NCBI GenBank assembly: GCA_045805385.1
Contig: JBJMLG010000213.1
Span: 1 to 10,640 of the forward strand
DNA from: JADGHQ01 sp045805385
Lineage (GTDB): Bacteria; Actinomycetota; Thermoleophilia; Solirubrobacterales; Thermoleophilaceae
Reading direction: 5' to 3'
Length of the DNA stretch: 10,640 bases
In this document: positions 1 to 6,532 of the stretch, in pieces
Layout of the letters: each line of letters begins with the position of its first letter
How positions within the stretch are numbered: position 1 is the first letter of the stretch
Program-made: the position numbers and the translations under genes
Notes under the pieces: generated by a model
Seen by the model: the letters and a program-made list of their open reading frames with translations, nothing else
Told to the model about the DNA's origin: nothing
Databases searched by the model: none

Positions 1-926
1 CCCCGGCCGTCGGGGATCGCCTCGATCACCTTCTTGGCCCAGAGCACCTCCTCCGGCTCGGGGGAGAAGACCTTCTTGGCGATCTCTATCTGCTTCGGGT
101 GCAGCGACCAGGCGCCGACGCAGCCCATGAGGAAGGCCGCCCGGAACTGGAACTCACACCCGACCACGTCGCCGATGTCGCCGAACGGGCCGTAGAAGGG
201 GAGAATCCCCGCGCCCGCACAGGCATCGACCATGCGGCCGATCGAGTAGTGCCAGAGGTCCTGCTGATAGCTCTGGCGGGGCGCGCCGGGGTCGTCGGGG
301 TCCGGGTCCTCGATCACGCGGTAGCCCGGATGCCCGCCGCCCACGCGAGTGGTCTTCATGCGGCGCGAGGCGGCGAGGTCCGCCGGGCCGAAGCTCATGC
401 CCTGCATGCGCGGGCTGGCCGTGGCGATGTCCTCCACGTTCGTCACGCCCTGCGCGGTCTCGAGCAGCGCGTGCACGAGGATCGGGCGTCGGATGCCGGC
501 GCGCGCCTCGAGCTGGGCGAGCAGCTGGTCCACGTAGTGGATGTCCCAGGGCCCCTCGACCTTCGGAACCATGATCACCTCGAGCACGTCGCCGATCTCG
601 GTGACGAGCGTGGTGAGGTCGTCGAGCACCCACGGCGAGTCGAGGCTGTTCACGCGCGTCCAGAGCGGGGTGCCGCCAAGGTCGGCCTCCTTGCCGACCT
701 TCACGAGCCCAGCGCGCGCGGCTTCCTTGCGATCGGCGGGGACGGCGTCCTCGAGATTTCCGAGCAGGATGTCCGCCTGCCTGGCCATGTCCGGCACCTT
801 GGCGGCCATCTTCTCGTTGCTCGCGTCGAAGAAGTGGATCATGCGCGAGGGCTTCACCGGGATCTCGCTCACGGGATCCGGCGCGCCCACGGCGAGCGGC
901 TTCGTGAAGTCGCGGGGATTGCGCAA
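1..926 (-). CDS. mcl: Malyl-CoA/beta-methylmalyl-CoA lyase-like CoA ester lyase (HpcH/HpaI family), 3' end cut by window
   Basis: Predicted Mg2+-dependent lyase splitting beta-hydroxyacyl-CoA esters, such as malyl-CoA to acetyl-CoA plus glyoxylate or beta-methylmalyl-CoA to propionyl-CoA plus glyoxylate. I read about 308 codons from a TTG at 926-924. The N-terminus (DFTKPLAVGAPDPV, then PSRMIHFF) and internal stretches (NLEDAVP, VPKVEGPWDIH, HALLETAQG, FGPADLAASR, YQQDLWHYSIGRMVDAC, FYGPFGDIGD, GAWSLHPKQI) match what I recall of the Chloroflexus trifunctional lyase, much more closely than the Rhodobacter enzyme. The acidic residues in LLETAQG and GPADLA are the expected metal and substrate ligands. 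By comparison with a family length of about 350, roughly 40 C-terminal residues lie outside the window. It is divergent from a MaoC hydratase, which fits consecutive steps on mesaconyl-type CoA esters. The exact substrate is inferred; a citramalyl-CoA or hydroxymethylglutaryl-CoA role is also possible. Confidence 0.85.
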   Translation of the reverse strand, partial: MRNPRDFTKPLAVGAPDPVSEIPVKPSRMIHFFDASNEKMAAKVPDMARQADILLGNLEDAVPADRKEAARAGLVKVGKEADLGGTPLWTRVNSLDSPWVLDDLTTLVTEIGDVLEVIMVPKVEGPWDIHYVDQLLAQLEARAGIRRPILVHALLETAQGVTNVEDIATASPRMQGMSFGPADLAASRRMKTTRVGGGHPGYRVIEDPDPDDPGAPRQSYQQDLWHYSIGRMVDACAGAGILPFYGPFGDIGDVVGCEFQFRAAFLMGCVGAWSLHPKQIEIAKKVFSPEPEEVLWAKKVIEAIPDGR

Positions 927-934
927 GGTTGAGG

Positions 935-940
935 TCTCCT
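935..940 (-). promoter_or_regulatory. Ribosome binding site fixing the TTG start of the lyase
   Basis: On the minus strand AGGAGA stands 8 nt before the TTG at 926-924. No ATG or GTG lies in frame just upstream, and translation from this TTG gives the N-terminus expected for the family. This supports the unusual TTG start. Confidence 0.7.
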
Positions 941-1035
941 GTCCGGCTATTGGCGGGGGCGCGCGCCCTGACCGGCGGCGCCGGAGCGGCGCCCCGGAGG
1001 CGGGGAAATCTACCGTTCCGTAAGATTCGGTGTCC

Positions 1036-1053
1036 GTTGACTGATCAGTCAAC
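1036..1053. promoter_or_regulatory. Perfect 18-bp palindrome, candidate TetR-family operator
   Basis: GTTGACTGATCAGTCAAC equals its own reverse complement over all 18 bases, with no spacer. It lies in the 205-bp gap between the divergent lyase and hydratase genes, which is otherwise GC-rich and unremarkable. Length, symmetry and position resemble operators of TetR-type regulators of acyl-CoA catabolism. On the minus strand its TTGACT half could serve as a -35 box, with a weak GAATCT -10 candidate 18 bp further on (1028-1023), so binding would block the lyase promoter. No regulator gene is in the window, so the regulator family is inferred. Confidence 0.6.
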
Positions 1054-1131
1054 CAATGCGCCGCGCGGGTTGCGCCGCTTCACCGGCCCCGCCGCGCGCA
1101 GGCCACTTCAGCAAACCGAACAAGGGACTTG

Positions 1132-1653
1132 ATGAGCGACAGCGCGACGAAGCAGATCGCCACGGACCAGGCCACGCGCGAGGCGTCCGGGGCCCATCCA
1201 TACGGCCGTTACCTCGAGGAGTTCGAGGTGGGCGCGACCTACAAGCACTGGCCGGCAAAGACGGTCACCGAGTCAGACGACCACCTCTTCTGCCTGATCA
1301 CGATGAACCACCACCCGCTGCACATCAACGACGTGTACGCGAAGGAGTCGCAGCAGGGCCGCAACGTCGTGGTGGGTACGTTCGTGTACTCGCTGGCGCT
1401 CGGAATGTCGGTGAGCGACGTGTCCGGCAAGGCGATCGCGAACCTCGCCACGGAGGAGCTCTCCCACCCGGCGCCGGTGTTCCACGGCGACACCCTGTTC
1501 GTGGAGAGCGAGGTGCTCGAGGCGCGGCCGTCGGAGTCGAAGCCCGACCGCGGCATCGTGAAGGTGCGCACCGACGTCTACAACCAGGACGGCGTGCTCG
1601 TGACCACCTTCAAGCGCGCCGTGCTCGTGCCTCGGAAGCCCGACGCTCAATAG
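1132..1653 (+). CDS. MaoC-family enoyl-CoA hydratase, single hotdog domain (mesaconyl-/itaconyl-CoA hydratase-like)
   Basis: Protein of 173 residues. I prefer the ATG at 1132 over the TTG at 1129 because the AAGGGA at 1122-1127 would leave only 1 nt before the TTG. It is predicted to hydrate the double bond of a short unsaturated acyl- or dicarboxyl-CoA in the cytoplasm. The hotdog motif is at about residues 54-67 (CLITMNHHPLHIND), with the family histidine at 64. The residue matching the catalytic Asp of PhaJ-type hydratases is Asn59; similar TMN motifs are what I recall for the itaconyl-CoA/mesaconyl-CoA hydratase-like branch, so this is probably normal for the subfamily. The length is that of a single hotdog, unlike the roughly 340-residue two-domain Rhodobacter mesaconyl-CoA hydratase. 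It is divergent from the CoA ester lyase, for which it could make the substrate. Leucine/itaconate catabolism, as in the mycobacterial Rv2498c-Rv2499c pair, is an alternative context. Confidence 0.8.
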   Translation: MSDSATKQIATDQATREASGAHPYGRYLEEFEVGATYKHWPAKTVTESDDHLFCLITMNHHPLHINDVYAKESQQGRNVVVGTFVYSLALGMSVSDVSGKAIANLATEELSHPAPVFHGDTLFVESEVLEARPSESKPDRGIVKVRTDVYNQDGVLVTTFKRAVLVPRKPDAQ

Positions 1654-1734
1654 CGACTGCGCTTCAGACCGCCGAACCCGGTGGTAACTTGCGAGCAGCG
1701 CCTGTAGGGGGACGCTATTACCGGCGTTTGAACC

Positions 1735-2310
1735 GTGAGCGAACCCGACACCCGGCCTCCTGAAGAACGGATCTCCTCGGAGCTCGGCGAGCGCGTGCGC
1801 GCGATCGTCGCCTCGGCGGAGAACATGGCTGCCGCCATCCGGCGCGACGCCGAGCAGGACGCGCAGAACCGCCGTCGCGAGACTGAGGCCGAGGCGCAGC
1901 GCTATCTCGACGAGGCTCGCAGGCGCGCCGACGAGCTCGTGGCCGAGCGCGTGCGCCGGATGTCCGAGCTCTCGGACCTGATCATGGAGCGCACCGAGTC
2001 GATCCTCGAGCGCCTCGACCAGGCCGAGGCGGTGAAGGCCCAGCTCGAGCAGCTCGTGCGCGCGCTGGGGGCCACGGCCACCCGCGTCGCGAACGATGCC
2101 GGCGGGGAGGAGCAGGCGCCGGAAGCGCCGCTCGAGCTGCCGCAGGACCAGGCCGAGCTTTCGCCCGACGAGCTGGACACGGCGCGGCTCGTGGCGCTTC
2201 AGATGGCCGTGGCGGGCGCCGCGCGCGACGAGGTGGAGACCCACCTCGCCCGGGACCTCGGGATCGCCGACCCGCGCCCCGTCGTCGAAGACGTGTTCAG
2301 CGGCCGCTAG
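1735..2310 (+). CDS. DivIVA-like coiled-coil protein of unknown function
   Basis: A 191-residue protein with a GTG start and no clear Shine-Dalgarno sequence. Residues 10-115 are rich in Glu, Arg, Ala and Gln with a heptad-like pattern (EAEAQRYLDEARRRADELV) and form a long predicted coiled coil, like the tail of DivIVA/Wag31-type actinobacterial proteins. Residues 120-142 are an acidic, Pro-rich linker. Residues 143-191 (from SPDELDTARLVALQMAVAG to DVFSGR) look like a small helical domain which, as I recall, recurs at the C-terminus of coiled-coil proteins in Thermoleophilia and relatives. There is no signal peptide, membrane segment or catalytic motif, so a cytoplasmic scaffold or polarity role is plausible but only inferred. 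It follows the hydratase by 81 bp, and its 3' end overlaps the convergent phosphatase gene by 14 bp. The canonical N-terminal DivIVA membrane-binding motif is not evident. Confidence 0.6.
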   Translation: MSEPDTRPPEERISSELGERVRAIVASAENMAAAIRRDAEQDAQNRRRETEAEAQRYLDEARRRADELVAERVRRMSELSDLIMERTESILERLDQAEAVKAQLEQLVRALGATATRVANDAGGEEQAPEAPLELPQDQAELSPDELDTARLVALQMAVAGAARDEVETHLARDLGIADPRPVVEDVFSGR

Positions 2311-3094
2311 AACCGGTCAGTCTGCGCAGGAACCCGCGCCCCTGACGGCTCGCGGCCGACGCGGGCGCGGCCGGTAGCGGCTCTCCGGCCAGCACCGCGG
2401 CCGGCGCCTCGCTGACCATCCATTGCGCTCGGGCGGGGGAGATGACCTGCGACGCCGCCTCCACGCCCACCTTCAGCTGCGGCGGCCGCCAGCTGCCGCC
2501 GGAGTGCGAGTCGGAGGCGATCAGGTGGGCGAGTTCCTCCTCGAGCAGGAAGTAGGCCAGCCGCCGCGCGCGCGAGCGGCGCTTCGGGCGCACGAGCGAG
2601 AGCGCGGTGATCTGCACGAGCACCCCTCGGTCCACCATGGCGGCGATCCGGCCGGGATCGGACTGGAAGCTCGGGCTCCACTCCGGATGGGCGAGCACCA
2701 CGCGCAGGCCACGCACGCTGAGGTTGAACAGCAGGTCCTCGAAGGTGCTCGGCAGCGGTCCGTACGGCGTCTCCACGAGGATGTCCGTGCCACGCTGGAG
2801 GTAGGTGGCCAGCCGCAGCTGCTCTTCGCTGGCGGTCTGCGCCCAGGCGATGTCCACCTCGGCGCCGGGCACCACCTCGATGCCCCACGATTCGGGGATG
2901 AGCCCGTTCAGCTCCGCGCAGTGCGCTGCGACTTCCTCGAGATGTACGCGCGGGTGGTCGGCGCGCGCGTGCGGCGTGGCGGCAAGCGTCGTGGTGCCCT
3001 CGCGCGAGGCCGCGCGGGCCAGCGCGAGGCTCCCGTCGATGTCCTGGGGTCCGTCGTCGATGCCGGCGAGGACGTGGGAATGCAGGTCGATCAC
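2297..3094 (-). CDS. PHP-domain protein tyrosine phosphatase, CpsB/YwqE/Wzb-like
   Basis: A 265-residue protein with a GTG start. It is predicted to be a metal-dependent phosphatase that removes phosphate from the tyrosine-rich tail of a polysaccharide-export tyrosine kinase. All PHP metal-ligand motifs are present: DLHSHVLAGIDDGP (His5, His7, Asp13), ATPH (His42), PGAEVD (Glu79), LAHPEW (His136, Glu138) and SDSH (Asp195, His197). The length matches CpsB and YwqE, about 245-255 residues plus a short basic tail. It is the last gene of the minus-strand operon, 10 bp after the third Kelch gene. No kinase or chain-length partner is in the window, so the target would be encoded elsewhere or lie outside it. 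The tail SRQGRGFLRRLTG is basic and could touch membrane lipids, but that is speculation. Confidence 0.9.
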   Translation of the reverse strand: MIDLHSHVLAGIDDGPQDIDGSLALARAASREGTTTLAATPHARADHPRVHLEEVAAHCAELNGLIPESWGIEVVPGAEVDIAWAQTASEEQLRLATYLQRGTDILVETPYGPLPSTFEDLLFNLSVRGLRVVLAHPEWSPSFQSDPGRIAAMVDRGVLVQITALSLVRPKRRSRARRLAYFLLEEELAHLIASDSHSGGSWRPPQLKVGVEAASQVISPARAQWMVSEAPAAVLAGEPLPAAPASAASRQGRGFLRRLTGSSGR

Positions 3095-3104
3095 GGCCGC
3101 CGGC

Positions 3105-4232
3105 TCAGCCTAGCGGGAGGGAATACGTGTTTCCGGTCGGGTGGAAGCCGGGGCAGTCGATTCCGCCGAATGCCCAGATGCGCCCGCCGGCGATCGCCAC
3201 GGCGGGGGCGTGCTCACCGCGAGGCAGGTCGGCCATGCGGCTCCACTTGCCGGTGTGCGAGTCGTAGACGAACGCCGCCGGGCTCACGTAGCCGCCGCCG
3301 CTCTGCCAACCCGAGTCGTCGCCGCCGCCGACGATGATCATCTTGCTGCCGTGCTGGACCACGCCCATGGCCGCCAGTCCGAGGGGGATCTTGCCGAGCT
3401 CCGTCCACTTGCCGGTGCGCGTGTCGAAGCGCTCGAAGTTCTGGGATGCCAGGTCGTTGGGCTTGCGGCCGCCCGCGACGAACAGCTGTGAGCCCATCGC
3501 GGCGACGGCCACGTGGTGGCGCCCCGTGGGCAGCGGCGGGCCGGAGCTCCAGGAGTTCGCGCGGAAGTCGTAGATCTCGAGGTTGCGGTACGGGGCCACT
3601 GTCTCGGGTGGCGACGAGCGCGGCGCCCCGGCAACCACATAGAGCTTGTTCCCGATCACCGCGCCGCCGGCGCCGCCGCGGGCGGTGGGCGGCGTGGCCA
3701 GCGTCGTCCAGGTACGCGTGCGCGGCGAGTAGCGGAAGAGCGCGGCGACGGGGTAGGTGTGGCGGTAGCCCGCCTCCACGTAGATGTTCCCCCGGTGGGC
3801 GACGACGATCGCGTGGTCCACCTCGAGCGGCATGTCGGGGATGCGCCCGTAGCGGCGCGTCCTCGGATCGAAGGTGAGCACGTGCTTCTGTGAGCGGCCA
3901 AGCATGTCCTGGCCGCCGACGATGTAGACGAGGCCGCCGAGCACGGCTCCGGTGTGCTCGGCCTCGGGCACCGGCATGTTCGGGCCCGACAGCCATGAGC
4001 CGCTGCCCGGCAGCGGGCTGCTGGGGTTCTTGATCTGGCTCGGCTTGGGCGAGCAGTACTGGAGCGGCGTGAAGCGCTCCGCGAGGCCAAGCGTCTGCAG
4101 GATCTTCGGTCCGGGTAGATCCGGCCCCACGCCGGCGGCCTTCATGCCCACGAGCGCGATCACCACGACGATCACGCTCGGCAGAAGCCAGGCGGGCAGC
4201 CTCGGCGCGTTCTTGCGGCGAGGTGCCCTCAC
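3105..4232 (-). CDS. Membrane-anchored Kelch-repeat beta-propeller protein (paralog A)
   Basis: A 375-residue protein. GTG at 4232 is chosen because it forms a GTGA overlap with the upstream stop and gives an N-terminus matching its paralogs; longer readings run into the wrong frame of the neighbouring gene. Residues 1-13 are basic, 15-29 are hydrophobic (WLLPSVIVVVIALVG), and the rest is soluble, so it is predicted to be N-in with an outside propeller. Residues 31-42 are the shared KAAGVGPDLPGP. Kelch repeats run from about residue 93 to the end: five full repeats with Gly-Gly or Ala-Gly followed by Tyr/Phe and Trp positions, and a sixth that ends early. The N-terminal strand GSWLSGPNMP (about 78-87) would supply the missing strand. 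The only cysteines are Cys60 and Cys360. No enzymatic motif was recognised. It overlaps paralog B by 4 bp and lies 10 bp before the phosphatase gene. Confidence 0.85.
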   Translation of the reverse strand: MRAPRRKNAPRLPAWLLPSVIVVVIALVGMKAAGVGPDLPGPKILQTLGLAERFTPLQYCSPKPSQIKNPSSPLPGSGSWLSGPNMPVPEAEHTGAVLGGLVYIVGGQDMLGRSQKHVLTFDPRTRRYGRIPDMPLEVDHAIVVAHRGNIYVEAGYRHTYPVAALFRYSPRTRTWTTLATPPTARGGAGGAVIGNKLYVVAGAPRSSPPETVAPYRNLEIYDFRANSWSSGPPLPTGRHHVAVAAMGSQLFVAGGRKPNDLASQNFERFDTRTGKWTELGKIPLGLAAMGVVQHGSKMIIVGGGDDSGWQSGGGYVSPAAFVYDSHTGKWSRMADLPRGEHAPAVAIAGGRIWAFGGIDCPGFHPTGNTYSLPLG

Positions 4233-5377
4233 GTGCTCGATCCGAGCGGAAGCGAATACGTGTCGCCGGTCGGGTGGTAGCCCGGGCAGTCGATGCCGGA
4301 GAAGGACCAGATGCGGCCGTCGGCGATCGTGTAGGCGGAGGCGTGCTGGCCGCGCGGGAGATCCGGGAGCCGATGCCAGGCGCGCTTCACGGTGTCGTAT
4401 GCCCAGGTGGCCGGTGACACGTAGCCGCCGCCCTCCCTCGACCCCTCGTCGTTGCCGCCGGCGATCAGGATCACGTCCCGCCCGTGCGCCACGAGGCCCA
4501 TGGCGGAGACGCCGACGGGCAGTGGCGCGAGCCTCGTCCAGCGGTTCGTGCGCGCGTCGTAGCCCTCGAAGTCGCGCGACGCCTGGTTCGTGGGCCTGCG
4601 CCCACCCGCCACGTAGAGGGTCGAGCGCACCACGGCGGCGCCCACGTGGTGGCGGGCGGTGGGCATGTCGGGCCCACGGCTCCAGTGGCCCGTCCTGAAG
4701 TCGTAGATCTCGAGGTTGTGGTACGCGGCCACGCGCGTGTTCGGGTCGGACCGCGGGGCGCCGCCCGCGACGTAGAACTTGTGGCCGATCACGCCGCCGC
4801 CCGCTCCGCCGCGCGGCGTGGGCGGCTTCTCGAGCACGGTCCACTTGCCGGTGCGCGGCGAGTAGCGCACGAGCCAGGCGATCGGGTTCGAGTACAGGTA
4901 ACCGGCGACCACGTAGAGCTGGCCGTGGTAGACGACGGACACCGTGTGGTCGGCCTTCATCGGCAGGTTCGCGATACGCGCGTAGGTGCGCGTCTTCGGG
5001 TCGAACGTGAACACGTGCTCGGTCGTTCGCCCGAGGTAGTCCTGGCCGCCGACGATGTAGATCCTGCCCCCGAGCACGGCGGACGATTCCTCTGCGCCCG
5101 GCACCGGCATGTTCGGCTCCTTGCGCCAGGACCCGGCAGCCGGGCGCGGCTTCGCGGGGTCGAGGATCAGCCCCGGCTTGGGCGTGCAGTACTGGAGGAG
5201 GCCTGTGCCGCTGCTCGCGATCCCGAGCTCACTGAAGAGGTGCGGGCCCGGCAGGTCCGGCCCCACGCCCGCGGCCTTGAGTCCGGCCAGAGCGAAGAGC
5301 ATCAACACGAGCCCGGGTAGAAAGCCTGCCGGCAGGCGGCGGCCCGTTCTGCGACGGCTGACCTTCAACGACTCCAT
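4229..5377 (-). CDS. Membrane-anchored Kelch-repeat beta-propeller protein (paralog B)
   Basis: A 382-residue protein with an ATG start at 5377 and a poor Shine-Dalgarno sequence. The basic start (VSRRRTGRR) and hydrophobic stretch at about residues 15-33 predict one N-in anchor. The shared KAAGVGPDLPGP is at 34-45, Cys64 is in LQYCTPKP and Cys364 in GIDCPGYHPTG. The six-bladed Kelch pattern is the same as in paralog A, with the sixth blade closed by the N-terminal strand GSWRKEPNMP. Paralogs A and B are the closest pair: both keep YCxPKP, NMPVP, GGYVSPA, IDCPG and TYSLPLG, and share 22 identical bases encoding NLEIYDF (3564-3585 and its match near 4698-4719). It lies 42 bp downstream of paralog C and overlaps paralog A by 4 bp, so the two are probably translationally coupled. 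Kelch propellers bind proteins or glycans; the ligand here is unknown. Confidence 0.88.
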   Translation of the reverse strand: MESLKVSRRRTGRRLPAGFLPGLVLMLFALAGLKAAGVGPDLPGPHLFSELGIASSGTGLLQYCTPKPGLILDPAKPRPAAGSWRKEPNMPVPGAEESSAVLGGRIYIVGGQDYLGRTTEHVFTFDPKTRTYARIANLPMKADHTVSVVYHGQLYVVAGYLYSNPIAWLVRYSPRTGKWTVLEKPPTPRGGAGGGVIGHKFYVAGGAPRSDPNTRVAAYHNLEIYDFRTGHWSRGPDMPTARHHVGAAVVRSTLYVAGGRRPTNQASRDFEGYDARTNRWTRLAPLPVGVSAMGLVAHGRDVILIAGGNDEGSREGGGYVSPATWAYDTVKRAWHRLPDLPRGQHASAYTIADGRIWSFSGIDCPGYHPTGDTYSLPLGSST

Positions 5378-5419
5378 CGTAAGACGGAATCGGACGAATT
5401 GCGGGCGAAAATTTGCGGT
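5378..5419 (-). promoter_or_regulatory. Short AT-richer gap between Kelch genes C and B, possible internal promoter
   Basis: This 42-bp spacer contains an A/T run (gcgaaaatttgc at 5404-5415) unlike the surrounding GC-rich DNA. It could hold an internal promoter or a processing site for paralogs A and B. I see no convincing -35/-10 pair and no hairpin, so the assignment is weak. Confidence 0.2.
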
Positions 5420-6532
5420 TCAGGGCGTCTTCAACGAAAAGGCCTGGCGGGTGCGGTGGAGGCCAGGGCAGTCGTTGCCGGCAAACGTGCGAATTTGGCC
5501 GCCGAGCGCGACCACCGCCGCGGCCTGGACGGGGTGCGGCAGATCCGGAAGCCGGCGCCAGCGCCTCGTGCCGGGGTCGTAAGCCCAGCTGCTGTTGGTG
5601 GCCCAGCCACCGCCGGTCTGCCAGTTGGTCTCGTCGTCGCCTCCTACCACGATCACCTCGTGGCTGCCCGTGACCATGCCCGCGGCCGCCACGCCGAGCG
5701 GCATGTGTGGGAGCGTCGACCAGCGCCGGGTGCGCGTGTCGTAGCTCTCGAACGCGTTCGTGGAGAGGTCCTCGGGTGTGCGGCCGCCCGCGGCGAAGAG
5801 GCGCCTGCCGAGCGCCTCGACGCTGATGTGGTGGCGCGCGGTGGGCATCGGCGGGCCCTCGCCCCAGCGACCAGTGCCGAAGTCGTAGTAGGCGAGCATC
5901 CGGTACGGCGTGACCCGGGCGTTGGGGGAGGACCGCGGCGCTCCGCCGACCACGTAGAGGCGATGGCCGACCACGGCGCCGCCCGCCCCGCCACGAGCCA
6001 GCGGAGGCCTGGCGAGCATCGTCCAGCGCCGCTCCGCGGGTGAGTAGCGCATGAGCGCGGCCGCCGGCTTCGAGTCGTGGTAGCCGGCCACCACGTAGAG
6101 GTCACCGCGGTAGCCCTTGGCGATCACGTGGTCCGTCCGCAGCGGCATGTCGGGAACCTGTGCGTAGCGCCCCGTCGCCGGATCGAAGGTGCGAACCGTG
6201 GAGATCGACGTGCCGATCGGGCTCTGGCCGCCGACCAGGTATGCGAGCCCGCCGAGCGTGCCGCCGAAAAGCTCGGCCGCGGGCTCAGGCGTCTCCGGCG
6301 CCCTGCTCCAGGAGCCGGCTGCCGGGCGGGGATTTGACGGGTCCTTGATCCTGCGCGGCGTGGGGCTGCAGTTGACGGGTGTGTACGGGTCGCCGCCGAA
6401 GATTCTGGGGCCGGGGAGGTCCGGGCCCACGCCGGCGGCCTTCAGACCAACTAGCGCGAACACCAACAGCGCGAGACCGGGAAGGAGACCTGCCGGTAGA
6501 CGGCGGCCCCGGCTGCGGCGGGCGCCCTTCAC
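5420..6532 (-). CDS. Membrane-anchored Kelch-repeat beta-propeller protein (paralog C)
   Basis: A 370-residue protein if it begins at the GTG at 6532. This start aligns with the basic-plus-hydrophobic N-termini of the paralogs; the frame is open further upstream but would cross into the divergent gene at 6609. Residues 2-11 are basic and 12-30 hydrophobic. The shared KAAGVGPDLPGP is at 31-42, Cys55 in VNCSPTP and Cys355 in NDCPGLH. It has the same six-bladed layout, with GSWSRAPETP as the closing strand. It is the most diverged of the three: it lacks NMPVP, has GGWATNSS in place of GGYVSPA, and ends in FSLKTP in place of YSLPLG. It is the first gene of the four-gene minus-strand operon. No catalytic residues were recognised, and the single-Cys arrangement excludes the Tyr-Cys cofactor of galactose oxidase as far as I can judge. 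Confidence 0.85.
   Translation of the reverse strand: MKGARRSRGRRLPAGLLPGLALLVFALVGLKAAGVGPDLPGPRIFGGDPYTPVNCSPTPRRIKDPSNPRPAAGSWSRAPETPEPAAELFGGTLGGLAYLVGGQSPIGTSISTVRTFDPATGRYAQVPDMPLRTDHVIAKGYRGDLYVVAGYHDSKPAAALMRYSPAERRWTMLARPPLARGGAGGAVVGHRLYVVGGAPRSSPNARVTPYRMLAYYDFGTGRWGEGPPMPTARHHISVEALGRRLFAAGGRTPEDLSTNAFESYDTRTRRWSTLPHMPLGVAAAGMVTGSHEVIVVGGDDETNWQTGGGWATNSSWAYDPGTRRWRRLPDLPHPVQAAAVVALGGQIRTFAGNDCPGLHRTRQAFSLKTP

Larger units (their letters stand above)
3105..6532 (-). repeat. Three tandem paralogous Kelch genes
   Basis: The three adjacent genes share domain order, blade number, two cysteine positions and a 12-residue juxtamembrane motif, so they arose by tandem duplication. A and B are closer to each other than either is to C, which suggests C split off first and A/B came from a later event. 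Confidence 0.85.

Noticed and set aside
99..932. A 277-residue plus-strand open frame over the lyase gene
   Set aside because: Composition is Arg/His/Ala-rich with no domain, while the opposite strand reads clearly as a CoA ester lyase.
3564..4719. 22-bp direct repeat as a mobile-element or recombination site
   Set aside because: Both copies encode the same NLEIYDF segment of paralogs A and B, so the repeat is explained by gene duplication.
3105..4844. A 579-residue open frame extending paralog A upstream
   Set aside because: Residues before the GTG at 4232 are Arg/Ala/Pro-rich out-of-frame reading of paralog B. The GTG gives the paralog-like N-terminus and a 4-bp overlap.
3105..6532. Kelch proteins as copper radical galactose oxidases
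   Set aside because: That enzyme needs a Cys-Tyr cofactor and Tyr/His copper ligands inside the propeller. These proteins have only two cysteines, placed at the chain ends and apparently paired, and I find no matching ligand set.
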